Below, piece by piece: positions 8,397-16,710 of a stretch of 64,000 bases of DNA (the first letter of the stretch is position 1; every line of letters starts with the position of its first letter). Origin of the DNA: an uncultured Centipeda sp. (GTDB lineage: Bacteria > Bacillota > Negativicutes > Selenomonadales > Selenomonadaceae). The stretch spans positions 37,244-101,243 of the forward strand of contig CAJPQT010000005.1 in NCBI GenBank assembly GCA_905372865.1. The letters run 5' to 3'. Below the pieces are notes generated by a model. The model was not told the origin of the DNA and ran no database searches. It was given only the letters and a program-made list of their open reading frames with translations. A program made the translations under genes and the position numbers.

Positions 8397-9056
8397 ATGA
8401 AACACATCGTCGTAGACTTGGAGATGAACCCTGTCGCGAAGGAACACAGGGACATCCGCAGAAAACTCAACGGGGAGATCATTGAGATCGGCGCGGTTCG
8501 GCTGAACGAGCGCTTTGAACAGGAGGACGAGTTCCAGTGCTACGTCTGTCCCGAGTACGGGACGGTGAAGAAGCATATCACCGAGCTCACGGGCATCACG
8601 CAGGAGAAAGTCGCGGGACAGCCCGCATTTTCCGAGAGCTTTCAATCGTTTGTCGCGTGGATTGGCGCGGCGGAGACGAAGATCTATTCGTGGAGCATGT
8701 CGGACATCAAGCAGCTGCGCAAGGAATGCCGTCTGAAGCTGCCCGACTTCGATGTGAGCTGGCTCGATGCGCGTTGGGTCGATCTGCAGCAGGCGTTTGA
8801 CGACCGTCTCGGGCTGCACAACAGCCTCGCATTGAAGCATGCACTTGGCGCGATGGGGCGGAGCTTTGAGGGGAGTCAGCACTCCGCACTCGCCGACGCG
8901 CTTAATACGAGCGCCGTTCTTGCACTCATGCAGGACGACGCGCGGTTTCGCGAGACCATGCGTCCCGTCCTCGAAATCCTCGAACCCAGCGAAGGGCTCT
9001 CCGACTCCATCGGCGAACTCTTCCCCGATCTGGAAAAACTGAAAAATAATCTGTAA
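8397..9056 (+). CDS. DEDDh-family 3'-5' exonuclease
   Basis: A 219-residue soluble protein of the DnaQ-like exonuclease fold. The first acidic pair is in VVDLEMNP near residue 6. Then come EIGAVRL, HITELTGITQEKV (the second region, as in DnaQ, PolC-Exo and KapD-like proteins), WSMSDIKQLRKEC, and the HSALADALNT motif, which carries the catalytic His and Asp of the DEDDh class. The ATG at 8397 follows GTAAGGA at 6 nt; a TTG two codons earlier is possible. It may act on RNA or DNA; family members trim RNA 3' ends or proofread. It is interesting here because PolC in this window seems to lack its own exonuclease domain. Confidence 0.82.
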   Translation: MKHIVVDLEMNPVAKEHRDIRRKLNGEIIEIGAVRLNERFEQEDEFQCYVCPEYGTVKKHITELTGITQEKVAGQPAFSESFQSFVAWIGAAETKIYSWSMSDIKQLRKECRLKLPDFDVSWLDARWVDLQQAFDDRLGLHNSLALKHALGAMGRSFEGSQHSALADALNTSAVLALMQDDARFRETMRPVLEILEPSEGLSDSIGELFPDLEKLKNNL

Positions 9057-9063
9057 GGGAATG

Positions 9064-9099
9064 AACTGCCGTGCGCGCATGCGTGCGGCAGTTTTCTTT
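9064..9099 (+). terminator. terminator after the exonuclease gene
   Basis: AACTGCCG (9064-9071) pairs with CGGCAGTT (9086-9093) and is followed by TTCTTT. Confidence 0.75.
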
Positions 9100-9109
9100 G
9101 GAGATATAT

Positions 9110-9138
9110 TTGACAAAATACGTAATATAACGTATAAT
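9110..9138 (+). promoter_or_regulatory. consensus promoter of hicA-hicB
   Basis: TTGACA (9110-9115), 17-bp spacer, TATAAT (9133-9138): an exact match to the sigma-A consensus. No clear operator dyad was found near it. Confidence 0.88.
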
Positions 9139-9165
9139 AATAAGAAAACGAAAGGAGGGATGTCT

Positions 9166-9357
9166 ATGCCCATGACGCCGAAGGAAATGATTCGTCTCCT
9201 AGAACAGAATGGGTTTCGTTATGTTAAGAGCAACAATGGATCACATCAAAAGTATCGAAATGATGAAACGAAACGAACGGTCAGTGTTCCGGTTCATGCC
9301 AAAGAACTCAAAAAGGGAATTGAGCAGAGATTACTGAAAGATGCAGGACTAATATAG
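9166..9357 (+). CDS. hicA: HicA-type mRNA interferase toxin
   Basis: A 63-residue double-stranded-RNA-binding-fold toxin. The HicA core is visible: MTPKEMIRLLEQNGFRYVK, then the catalytic-histidine segment NNGSHQKYRN, then VPVHAKELKKGIEQRLLKDAGL. HicA proteins cut mRNA and, in E. coli, tmRNA. The ATG at 9166 is preferred because AAAGGAGG ends 7 nt upstream; the ATG at 9160 would be too close to it. The lower-GC, AT-rich codons differ from neighbouring genes and fit horizontal gain. It is followed by hicB after 41 bp and lies about 0.5 kb from the tmRNA gene. Confidence 0.9.
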   Translation: MPMTPKEMIRLLEQNGFRYVKSNNGSHQKYRNDETKRTVSVPVHAKELKKGIEQRLLKDAGLI

Positions 9358-9398
9358 TACATTTAAAGTAATTATGGATTCAGTGAAAAGGTTATATT

Positions 9399-9800
9399 AT
9401 GATGAAGAAGATTTATTTTTATCCTGCGATATTCCAAGTTGAAGAGGATGGCTACTCTGTATTTGTCCCTGATATTCCGGGCTGTATGACACAGGGGGAC
9501 ACCATGGAGGAGGCTCTTGCCATGGTACAGGAGGCAATCGGTCTTATGCTTGAGGATGTTGCTCCCGCAGACTATCCGGCAGCATCGCTGCCGCAGGATC
9601 TGGTACTCGAAAAAGATCAATTTGCACTCATGGTACCATTTGACAAACTTGCCTACGATAAGAAGTACAATGCAAAAGCGGTAAAGAAGACGCTCTCTGT
9701 TCCAAAGTGGTTGGACACACTTGCAACAGAGCACAATGTCAACTTTTCCAACATTTTGCAAAATGCACTCATGCATGAACTTGGCGTGCGTAAGACATAA
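9399..9800 (+). CDS. hicB: HicB-type antitoxin
   Basis: A 133-residue antitoxin. The N-terminal partially degraded RNase H fold is seen in YPAIFQVEEDGYSVFVPDIP followed by GCMTQGDTMEEALAMVQEAI, the HicB hallmark. The C-terminal segment (LSVPKWLDTLATEHNVNFSNILQNAL) looks like a ribbon-helix-helix DNA-binding domain, so it likely represses its own promoter as well as blocking HicA. The ATG at 9399 follows AAGG at 7 nt; the ATG at 9402 is equally possible. A strong terminator follows. Confidence 0.9.
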   Translation: MMKKIYFYPAIFQVEEDGYSVFVPDIPGCMTQGDTMEEALAMVQEAIGLMLEDVAPADYPAASLPQDLVLEKDQFALMVPFDKLAYDKKYNAKAVKKTLSVPKWLDTLATEHNVNFSNILQNALMHELGVRKT

Positions 9801-9815
9801 GAAGATTTATGGAAG

Positions 9816-9851
9816 CGGCTGACGAAGGAGAACTTTCGTTAGCCGTTTTTT
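9816..9851 (+). terminator. terminator after hicB
   Basis: An 11-bp stem (9816-9826 with 9835-9845, one G-T pair) followed by TTTTTT. Confidence 0.85.
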
Positions 9852-9857
9852 GTTCGC

Positions 9858-9882
9858 AAAAAAGCCGCCCCAATGGGCGGCT
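9858..9882 (-). terminator. terminator of the tmRNA gene
   Basis: AGCCGCCC/GGGCGGCT stem (9863-9870 with 9875-9882), followed on the minus strand by TTTTTT. It is convergent with the hicB terminator 7 bp away. Confidence 0.88.
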
Positions 9883-9895
9883 CAACAAGTCGAAT

Positions 9896-10247
9896 TGGTG
9901 GAGATGAGGAGAATCGAACTCCTGTCCGAAGATAATACTACATGGATTTCTCCGAGCGCAGTCTGTGCTTTTCTTTAGGAGTGCCGCCGCCCACAGACAG
10001 GCTGCGGCGCACCGATCACGATGGTGTTCCCGTGAGAGTTATCGTGAGATGGCTCTCGGGTATCCCGCGTTTGACCCCGATCTCCATCCGTGCGGGAGGC
10101 AGACGGAAAGGGGCTGGCTTAAGCCGCCAGAGCGTAGTCTTCGTTTGCTTTTATGTTTAAATAAAAGGTTCACCTTACTAACGGGTTGATGACCCCCCGG
10201 CTCGCTGTCCACATACCATCCATCCCCGTCGAGACCATTACATCCCC
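9896..10247 (-). ncRNA. ssrA: transfer-messenger RNA
   Basis: A tmRNA of about 352 nt that rescues stalled ribosomes and tags the nascent protein for degradation. The 5' end GGGGATG pairs with CATCTCC before ACCA at the 3' end, forming the tRNA-like acceptor, and the 3' T-arm block GGAGTTCGATTCTCC is intact. The tag reading frame, about 90-120 nt from the 5' end, encodes ANEDYALAA followed by TAA; with the charged alanine the tag is AANEDYALAA, ending in the LAA degron. CCA is encoded. A consensus promoter lies upstream, and the transcript would start about 23 nt before the mature 5' end, leaving a leader for RNase P. Confidence 0.96.
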
Positions 10248-10276
10248 GATAATGGAAGCATATGCGCTTGTTTGAT

Positions 10277-10305
10277 ATAATAACAGATCCTGCGCGGCGT
10301 GTCAA
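10277..10305 (-). promoter_or_regulatory. tmRNA promoter
   Basis: On the minus strand: TTGACA (10305-10300), a 17-bp spacer and TATTAT (10282-10277). Confidence 0.85.
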
Positions 10306-10327
10306 ATCGTGTTTCCTTTGTTTTTTC

Positions 10328-10356
10328 TTGCAAGAAGGAAAAATTTTTAGTATCAT
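10328..10356 (+). promoter_or_regulatory. promoter of the lpx operon
   Basis: TTGCAA (10328-10333), 17-bp spacer, TATCAT (10351-10356). Divergent from the tmRNA promoter, 22 bp away. Confidence 0.6.
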
Positions 10357-10394
10357 GTATACGGATTATAGTAAGTGTCCGAGGAGGATAACGC

Positions 10395-11219
10395 TTGCAA
10401 AGAGAGAGGACGCTGGCGTCGCGTGTGGTCTATGACGGCATTGGGCTGCACTCGGGGAAGCCGGTACATATGGAGCTCGCTCCGGCAGCACCGGGGACGG
10501 GGATACAGTTCGCACGCGCGGATCTGCCCGAGGCTCTGCCTGTCGCTGCGACGGCAGCGAATGTGACGGCGACGCTCCGCGCGACGACGATTGCTGCGGG
10601 GACGCTGAAATTTTTTACGATCGAGCATTTGATGAGTGCGCTCCACGTGCACGGCGTTGACAACTGTCTCGTCCTGCTCGACGCGGAGGAGCCGCCCGTG
10701 GTGGATGGCAGCGCGCGTACGTTCTTCCGTCTGATCGCCGAGGCGGGGACGGTGGAGCAGGAGGCGGAGCGTCGCGTGACAGTGATTGACCGCATCTACC
10801 GCGTGGACGACGGCAGCCACTTTGTCATGGCCGTCCCCCATGATGGTCTGCGCGTCTCGTTCACGTCGCTGAACGAGCATCCACTGATCGGTGTGCAGTA
10901 CTACGATCTCGAGGTGACGCCCGAGGCGTACGCGCGCGAGATTGCGCCCGCGCGGACGATTGCCTACGAGAAGGAGGTCAAGGCTCTGCAGGCAAACGGT
11001 CTTGGTCTCGGCGGTTCACTTGAGACGGTAATCGTCTATAATGATGAGGGATGGATGAATCCGCTGAACTTCCCGAATGAACTCGTCCGACACAAGATTC
11101 TCGATGTGCTCGGGGATCTGCGTCTCGCGGGAATCATTCGTGGTCATATCATTGCGGTTGCGTCGGGGCACGCACTCAATACGGCGCTGGCGAAACAGAT
11201 TGCAGAGGAGAGGGACTAG
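10395..11219 (+). CDS. lpxC: UDP-3-O-acyl-N-acetylglucosamine deacetylase
   Basis: A 274-residue zinc hydrolase catalysing the committed step of lipid A synthesis in the cytoplasm. RTLASRVVYDGIGLHSGKPV is the family N-terminus. TIEHLMSALH carries the first zinc histidine (residue 78), and RHKILDVLGDL carries the second histidine and the aspartate (HxxxD). ASGHALN near the end holds the catalytic histidine region. The start is TTG at 10395, with GAGGAGGATA well placed upstream. It is the first gene of the LPS operon behind its own promoter. lpxD and bamA, often upstream in diderm Firmicutes, are not here. Confidence 0.95.
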   Translation: MQRERTLASRVVYDGIGLHSGKPVHMELAPAAPGTGIQFARADLPEALPVAATAANVTATLRATTIAAGTLKFFTIEHLMSALHVHGVDNCLVLLDAEEPPVVDGSARTFFRLIAEAGTVEQEAERRVTVIDRIYRVDDGSHFVMAVPHDGLRVSFTSLNEHPLIGVQYYDLEVTPEAYAREIAPARTIAYEKEVKALQANGLGLGGSLETVIVYNDEGWMNPLNFPNELVRHKILDVLGDLRLAGIIRGHIIAVASGHALNTALAKQIAEERD

Positions 11220-11220
11220 T

Positions 11221-11661
11221 ATGACTTTGGACATCAATGAGATTCAGCAGATTCTTCCGCATCGCCCGCCGATGCTGCTTGTGGATCGGATCACGGAGCT
11301 TGTGCCGTTCAAATCGGCGACGGGCATCAAGTGTGTGACGATGAACGAGCCGTTCTTCCTCGGGCACTTCCCGGGACATCCGATCATGCCCGGTGTTCTG
11401 CTCCTTGAGGGCATGGCACAGGTGGGCGGCGTGACGATGCTCTATCCCGCGGAACATCGCGGCAAGATTGCGTTGTTCGGCGGGATGGAGAATGTGAAGT
11501 TCAAGCGTCCCGTCGTGCCCGGTGATGTCGTCGTGACGAAGGCGGAGCTCGTGCGTGTGCGCGGCGTATTCGGCGTGCTGCATGCGGATGCGTACGTTGA
11601 GGATGAACTTGTCGCCTCGGCGGATTTCAAATTCGCGCTAAAAAATGGGGATGAGCTCTAA
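11221..11661 (+). CDS. fabZ: 3-hydroxyacyl-ACP dehydratase
   Basis: A 146-residue hot-dog-fold dehydratase of type II fatty acid synthesis, which competes with LpxA for 3-hydroxyacyl-ACP and so balances phospholipid and lipid A production. ILPHRPPMLLVDRI is the conserved N-terminus; GHFPGHPIMPGVLLLEGMAQ carries the catalytic histidine (49) and glutamate (63). The ATG at 11221 is one base after the lpxC stop. The lpxC-fabZ-lpxA order is the usual arrangement. Confidence 0.96.
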   Translation: MTLDINEIQQILPHRPPMLLVDRITELVPFKSATGIKCVTMNEPFFLGHFPGHPIMPGVLLLEGMAQVGGVTMLYPAEHRGKIALFGGMENVKFKRPVVPGDVVVTKAELVRVRGVFGVLHADAYVEDELVASADFKFALKNGDEL

Positions 11662-11833
11662 AATACAGTGATAAATGCAGAAAAACTGGACATAAACCAC
11701 TGATAAACAGGAGTATTCACTGATCAAGACTGATTTTCAGAGGTGAAAAACAGCGCTTCTGTCGGATTGTATAAGAACAGAAAGTGGAATATGTCCGCCC
11801 CGATTTTGCTTGGGGCTGAAGGAGTTGAAATAG

Positions 11834-12646
11834 ATGACAGGCAGCAGCAAGGTACTTGCCTACATCCATGAGACGGCGGTGGTTGCGCCGTCGGCGCGCA
11901 TCGCGAAGAACGTGGAGATCGGTCCTTACGCGGTCATCTCGGATCATGTCCAAATCGGCGAGGGAACGAAGATCGGTCCGCACGTCGTCATTAAGGAGTG
12001 GACGCAGATCGGCCGCGACTGCCAAATCTTCCAAGGTGCTTCGATTGGCGAGGTGCCGCAGGATCTGAAGTTCAAGGGCGAGAAGAGCTATACGTTCATC
12101 GGCGACCGTACGACGATCCGTGAGTGCGCGACGGTGCACCGCGCCACAGGTGAGGGGGAGGAGACGCGCATCGGCGACGACTGCCTGCTCATGGCGTACA
12201 CGCATATCGCGCACAACTGCGTGCTCGGCAACCGCATCATTATGAGCAATGCGGCAATGCTCGCGGGACACGCGATTGTCGAGGATGGTGTCGTGATCGG
12301 CGGCATGGCGGGTGTGCACCAGTTTGTGAAGATCGGGCGCAACGCGATGATCGGCGGAACGTCGAAGCTCGTGCAGGATGTCGTGCCGTTCACGATGGTG
12401 GACGGACATCCTGCGCGTGCCGTGGGGCTGAACAGCGTCGGTATTTCGCGTGCGGGCATTCCGCTTGACGTGCGCCGTCGCATCAAACAGGCATACAAGA
12501 TTCTCTACCGCTCGGGGCTGAACCTCACGCAGGCGATTGCGGTCATCGAGCAGGAGGTGGACTCCTGCGAGGAGATCGATCATCTCCTGCGCTTCCTCCG
12601 CAACGCGGAGCGCGGGATCTGCCGCGAACGTCATGAGGATGAGTGA
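11834..12646 (+). CDS. lpxA: acyl-ACP--UDP-N-acetylglucosamine O-acyltransferase
   Basis: A 270-residue left-handed beta-helix protein that acylates UDP-GlcNAc in the first step of lipid A synthesis; the active form is a trimer. Hexapeptide repeats run from about residue 12 to 190 (IHETAVVAPSARIAKNVEIG and onward). MAYTHIAHNCVLGN holds the catalytic histidine, and GLNSVGISRAGIP marks the C-terminal helical domain. It starts 172 bp after fabZ. That gap holds a small GCCCC/GGGGC hairpin just before the ribosome site, GAAGGAG, and no clear promoter. Confidence 0.96.
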   Translation: MTGSSKVLAYIHETAVVAPSARIAKNVEIGPYAVISDHVQIGEGTKIGPHVVIKEWTQIGRDCQIFQGASIGEVPQDLKFKGEKSYTFIGDRTTIRECATVHRATGEGEETRIGDDCLLMAYTHIAHNCVLGNRIIMSNAAMLAGHAIVEDGVVIGGMAGVHQFVKIGRNAMIGGTSKLVQDVVPFTMVDGHPARAVGLNSVGISRAGIPLDVRRRIKQAYKILYRSGLNLTQAIAVIEQEVDSCEEIDHLLRFLRNAERGICRERHEDE

Positions 12647-12652
12647 GGGATA

Positions 12653-13459
12653 ATGATGGAAAAATTGGGTCTGCTTGCGGGTGTCGGACATCTGCCCGCC
12701 GCATGTGCGCGCGCGGCGCGTGCACAGGGCTACGAGGTGCACGCGATCGCACTGCTGTCGAACTGTGATCCCGAGCTGAAGGATGCGGCATCGGTCTATC
12801 GTGAGATCAGCATCGGAGCGATTGCCTCCATTCTGGCGTATTTGCAGCAGGAGGGCATCACGAAGGTCACGATGATCGGCAAGGTGACAAAGGAGCTGCT
12901 CTTTACGGGGCAGATTCAGCCCGATGAGATGCTGCGCGGGATGCTCATGCAGCTGCCGAACCAGAACGACGATACGATCATGATGATGTTCGTCGGTGCA
13001 CTCATGAAGGTCGGTGTGACCCCGCTCGACCAGACGGCTCTCATCCGTCCGCTGATGCCTTCGGCGGGCGTGCTGACGAGCCGCGCACCGAGCGATGCCG
13101 AGCGTGCGGATATGGAGTATGGGCTCCAGATGGCACGCGAGATTGGGCGGCTCGATGTGGGACAGACCGCCGTGGTGAAGAACCGTGCGGTGATGGCTCT
13201 CGAGGCGATCGAGGGGACGGATGCGTGCATTCGGCGCGGCGGACAGCTCGCGGGCGGCGGCGCGGTCGTTGCAAAGGCGGCCAAGCCGCAGCAGGACAGT
13301 CGTTTCGATGTACCGGCGGTCGGGCTTGATACGATTGAGTCGCTCGTTGCGGCAAAGGCATCCGCCCTCGTGATTGAGGCGGACAAGACCCTCTTTATCG
13401 ATAAGGAGCGCGCGATCGCTCTTGCTGAGGCAAACGGCATTACGATTGCGGCGATGTGA
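12653..13459 (+). CDS. lpxI: UDP-2,3-diacylglucosamine pyrophosphatase, LpxI type
   Basis: A 268-residue cytoplasmic hydrolase (DUF1009) that releases UMP to give lipid X, replacing the unrelated LpxH of enterobacteria. LGLLAGVGHLPAACARAARA is the N-terminal nucleotide-binding region, KVTMIGKVTKELLF and RLDVGQTAVVKNRAVMALEA are family blocks, and GLDTIESLVAAKASALVIEA is near the C-terminus. The ATG at 12653 or 12656 follows GAGGGA. It lies between lpxA and lpxB as in other LpxI-using bacteria. A repeat-bearing spacer follows. Confidence 0.94.
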   Translation: MMEKLGLLAGVGHLPAACARAARAQGYEVHAIALLSNCDPELKDAASVYREISIGAIASILAYLQQEGITKVTMIGKVTKELLFTGQIQPDEMLRGMLMQLPNQNDDTIMMMFVGALMKVGVTPLDQTALIRPLMPSAGVLTSRAPSDAERADMEYGLQMAREIGRLDVGQTAVVKNRAVMALEAIEGTDACIRRGGQLAGGGAVVAKAAKPQQDSRFDVPAVGLDTIESLVAAKASALVIEADKTLFIDKERAIALAEANGITIAAM

Positions 13460-13488
13460 GCTTTTGTGTTGTAAATTCGTGGTGCATA

Positions 13489-13757
13489 TCCCACGCGAAC
13501 GCCTCGTTACGCAAGTGATCGCGTGCTCGTTCGCCTAAATACCGGCGCACTTCTTAAACGCGCTACGCTTGAACGAAAGAAGTACGCCGGGGGCGAGTCG
13601 CCCGAGCGGTCAACGTCATCCAATCACACATTGCTATCGCTCGTGTTCTTGGGACGTTTTCCCATACGACCTGTTTCCCAAGCATCTTCGTCCTACGGAC
13701 TTGATTCTTGGACAGGTCAGCATTTCCTCACTTGCTCCACTAGGGTTCGCTTTGGGA
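13489..13757 (+). repeat. intergenic repeat, copy 1 (inverted relative to copy 2)
   Basis: This fills most of the 368-bp gene-free gap between lpxI and lpxB. Three blocks match the spacer at 19255-19570 in reverse complement and in the same order: A 13489-13515 (27/27 identical to 19544-19570), B 13550-13581 (31/32 to 19315-19346) and C 13731-13757 (25/27 to 19255-19281). Block B sits in a hairpin: CCGGCG plus ACTTCTT (13542-13555) pair with AAGAAGT plus CGCCGG (13577-13590) around a 21-nt loop. A perfect 10-bp palindromic stem with a one-base centre lies at 13755-13775. No protein gene was found; a 95-codon open frame here has no supporting start and crosses the structured blocks. Confidence 0.85.
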
Positions 13758-13827
13758 TATTGCACTGCAATATCCGATGCCGTACGATTCAATCACATTC
13801 CACTGCATAGAAGGAGGTCTTGCCCAC

Positions 13828-14961
13828 TTGAAAATCATGCTTTCGGCGGGGGAGACCTCGGGTGATCTTCACGGAGCAGCGCTTGCACGTGAACTACGTG
13901 CGCTGGATCCCTCTGTCTCACTGATTGGCTTCGGCGGGGCGGAGATGGAGGCGGCGGGCGTTGTCCTTCGCCAGAACTATGCAGACTATAACGTGATGGG
14001 CATTTCGGCGGTTCTGTTGAACCTACGACGCATTTTTGCCCTCCTCAATGACCTCACGCGGCTCATGGAGGAGGAGCATCCGGATGTGCTCGTCATCATC
14101 GACTATCCGGACTTTAACTGGCGGCTCGTAGCGCGGGCGAAAGAGCGGGGGATCCCCGTTTTTTCTTATATTCCGCCCTCTGCGTGGGCATGGCGCAAGG
14201 GACGTGCAAAGTCCTGCGCCGCACTTGCCGATGAGATCGTTGCGATCTTTCCGCATGAACTGCCGCCGTACGAGGCGGCGGGTGCGAATATCTCCTTCGT
14301 CGGCAACCCTCTCATCGACACGGTGCACGCGGAGATGAGCGAGGAGGAGGCGCGAAGCCGCTTTGGCATCGGTGCGGATGATGTACCGATCCTCCTGATG
14401 CCCGGCAGCCGCCGCGAGGAGATTGAGCGACTGCTCCCGCCCATGCTTGGCGCAGCGGAACTGCTCGCGGAAAGGAATGCGGCACGCCGTTTCTTCCTGC
14501 CTGTGGCGGGCGGTGTGGATGAGGAACGCATCAGGGCGCACCTTGCCGCCTCCTCTGTGGAGGTCATGCTCACCCATGACGCACGCTATGCACTGATGGG
14601 CATCGCGCGCGCGGCAATCGCAGCGTCGGGAACGGTCATCATGGAGGCGGCGATTATGGGGCTGCCTGCCGTTGTCCTCTACCGTATGTCCGCGCTCTCC
14701 TACCTCGTGGGGCGGCTGCTCGTCGACGTGCCGCGCTTCTCGTTGCCGAATATTCTTGTCGGAGAAACGTTTGAGACGGAGCTCCTGCAGGACGCAGTGC
14801 AGCCGGAACGTATCGCCGAGGCGATGGAGCGGATCATCGCAGACGGTACGGAGCGTGACTATGTGACGGAGCGCCTTGCGCGTGCCGTCGCGCTCCTCGG
14901 AGAGCCGCACGCCGCCCGCCGCGTCGCAGAGAAGATTCTCGCGCTGGGAAAGCACGCATAA
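13828..14961 (+). CDS. lpxB: lipid-A-disaccharide synthase
   Basis: A 377-residue GT19 glycosyltransferase joining UDP-diacylglucosamine and lipid X at the inner face of the cytoplasmic membrane. KIMLSAGETSGDLHGAALAR is the family N-terminus; YNVMGISAVLL, YIPPSAWAWRKGRAK and LLMPGSRREEIERLLP follow in the right order, and IAASGTVIMEAAIMGLPAVV is the UDP-binding block. The best start is TTG at 13828, 10 nt after AGGAGG, which gives the standard N-terminus; an upstream ATG would lie before the ribosome site. It is preceded by the repeat spacer and followed by msbA after 22 bp. Confidence 0.94.
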   Translation: MKIMLSAGETSGDLHGAALARELRALDPSVSLIGFGGAEMEAAGVVLRQNYADYNVMGISAVLLNLRRIFALLNDLTRLMEEEHPDVLVIIDYPDFNWRLVARAKERGIPVFSYIPPSAWAWRKGRAKSCAALADEIVAIFPHELPPYEAAGANISFVGNPLIDTVHAEMSEEEARSRFGIGADDVPILLMPGSRREEIERLLPPMLGAAELLAERNAARRFFLPVAGGVDEERIRAHLAASSVEVMLTHDARYALMGIARAAIAASGTVIMEAAIMGLPAVVLYRMSALSYLVGRLLVDVPRFSLPNILVGETFETELLQDAVQPERIAEAMERIIADGTERDYVTERLARAVALLGEPHAARRVAEKILALGKHA

Positions 14962-14983
14962 TATATTTTCCATTAGGAGAACT

Positions 14984-16708
14984 ATGAAGAATTATACGAG
15001 ACTGCTCGCCTACATGCGCCCGTACGTGAACAAATTTGTGCTCGCGATCGTGTGCATCATCCTCGCCTCAGGGGCGAACCTCTATGTCCCGTGGATCATC
15101 AAGGACATGATCGACGACGTGCTTGCCGATAAGAATATGGCGCTTCTCAACGCCATCTGCATCGGTATCGTCGTCATCTTCTTCCTGCGCGGGATTTTTT
15201 ACTTTGGGCAGTCCTACCTCGTCTCCTACATTGGGCAGAAGGTCATCATCGACGTGCGCGAGGTCATGTTCCGCAAGTTCCAGCGGATGCCGCTTGCATA
15301 CTACGACCGTCACCAGACGGGCGAGATCATGAGCTACGTCACGAATGATGTCGCCGCGATCCAGTCCGCGCTCGTGGACAATCTCATCGACCTCGTGACG
15401 GAGGGGTGTATCCTCATCGGATCGCTCGTCCTCATGTTCTACCTCGATTGGAAGCTCTCGCTCCTAACCCTCGTTGTCATCCCGATGGTCGGGCAGGCGA
15501 TGAAGATCTTCGGACGCAAGATCAAGAAGTCAAGCAACGTCATCCAGGAACGCCTTGCCGAGATCACCGCGCTCCTGCAGGAGAGCTTTTCCGCGACGCG
15601 CGTCGTGAAATCCTTTGTGCGCGAGGACTACGAGATCGACCGCTTTGTCCGCAGCAATCACCGTAATTTCGAGGCGGTGATGAAAAACGTCCAGCAGACG
15701 AGCATGCTCACGCCGACGGTCGAGTTCCTCGCGGCGATCGCGGTCACGTTCATCGTCTGGTTCGGCGGCTATGAGGTTGTCAATGGCGAGATTACAGCGG
15801 GCGCGTTCGTTGCGTTCCTGACCTACGCCGTCAACCTCGCAAATCCCGTCAAGCGTCTCTCGCGCATCTACGGCAACCTCCAGAAGGCGATGGCAGCGGT
15901 CGACCGTGTGTTCACGGTCGTCGACCTTGAGGAAAGCATCACGGACAAGCCCGATGCGAAACCGCTCCCGCCTGTGGAGGGACGTGTGCGTTTTGAAAAC
16001 GTCACCTTCTCCTACAAGGAGGGACGGCGTGCGCTCGACGGTATTACGCTTGAGGCGGCACCGGGCGAGATGATCGCCTTCGTCGGACCCTCTGGTGCGG
16101 GCAAATCCACGATTGCGAACCTCATTCCGCGTTTCTACGAGGTGGACAGCGGGACGATCACCGTTGACGAACATGACATCCGCGACGTGACGCTTGCATC
16201 TCTGCGCGGGCAGATTGGCCTTGTGCCGCAGGAGACGATGCTGTTCTCCACGACCATCCGCGAGAACATTCGCTATGGGCGGCTCGATGCGACAGATGCG
16301 GAGGTCGAGGAGGCGGCGCGCGCGGCGAACGCGCACAACTTTATCATGGAGTTGGAGCACGGCTACGATACACAGATCGGCGAGCGCGGTGTCAGCATCT
16401 CGGGCGGGCAGCGACAGCGCATTGCGATTGCGCGCGCGATTCTCAAAGATCCGCGCATCCTCATCCTCGATGAGGCGACCTCTGCGCTCGATACGGAGAG
16501 CGAGAAGATCGTGCAGGCGGCACTCGACAACCTCATGGTCGGGCGTACGAGCTTCGTCATCGCGCATCGCCTCTCAACGGTCTTTAACGCCGACCGCATC
16601 TATGTGATCGACGGCGGCCACATTGTGGAGCAGGGAACGCACGAGGAGCTGCTGGCAAAGGGCGGGCTCTACCAGCATCTCTATGACATTCAGTTTCGGG
16701 GAGAGTGA
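14984..16708 (+). CDS. msbA: lipid A flippase, MsbA-type ABC exporter
   Basis: A 574-residue half-transporter; the homodimer flips core-lipid A across the inner membrane. Six transmembrane segments occupy residues 15-300 and the ATPase domain follows. Walker A is GPSGAGKST, the signature SGGQRQR, and Walker B ILILDEATSALD; the H-loop is IAHRLSTV. The ATG at 14984 after TAGGAGA gives MKNYTRLLAYMRPY, a typical start. The position between lpxB and waaA supports the lipid A role over a general drug exporter. Its stop is followed directly by waaA-lpxK. Confidence 0.93.
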   Translation: MKNYTRLLAYMRPYVNKFVLAIVCIILASGANLYVPWIIKDMIDDVLADKNMALLNAICIGIVVIFFLRGIFYFGQSYLVSYIGQKVIIDVREVMFRKFQRMPLAYYDRHQTGEIMSYVTNDVAAIQSALVDNLIDLVTEGCILIGSLVLMFYLDWKLSLLTLVVIPMVGQAMKIFGRKIKKSSNVIQERLAEITALLQESFSATRVVKSFVREDYEIDRFVRSNHRNFEAVMKNVQQTSMLTPTVEFLAAIAVTFIVWFGGYEVVNGEITAGAFVAFLTYAVNLANPVKRLSRIYGNLQKAMAAVDRVFTVVDLEESITDKPDAKPLPPVEGRVRFENVTFSYKEGRRALDGITLEAAPGEMIAFVGPSGAGKSTIANLIPRFYEVDSGTITVDEHDIRDVTLASLRGQIGLVPQETMLFSTTIRENIRYGRLDATDAEVEEAARAANAHNFIMELEHGYDTQIGERGVSISGGQRQRIAIARAILKDPRILILDEATSALDTESEKIVQAALDNLMVGRTSFVIAHRLSTVFNADRIYVIDGGHIVEQGTHEELLAKGGLYQHLYDIQFRGE

Positions 16709-16710
16709 TT

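Noticed and set aside
13523..13865. Open frames of about 95 residues across the lpxI-lpxB spacer.
   Set aside because: They cross the structured repeat blocks, have no ribosome site, and the equivalent blocks in the other copy are broken by stops and length changes.
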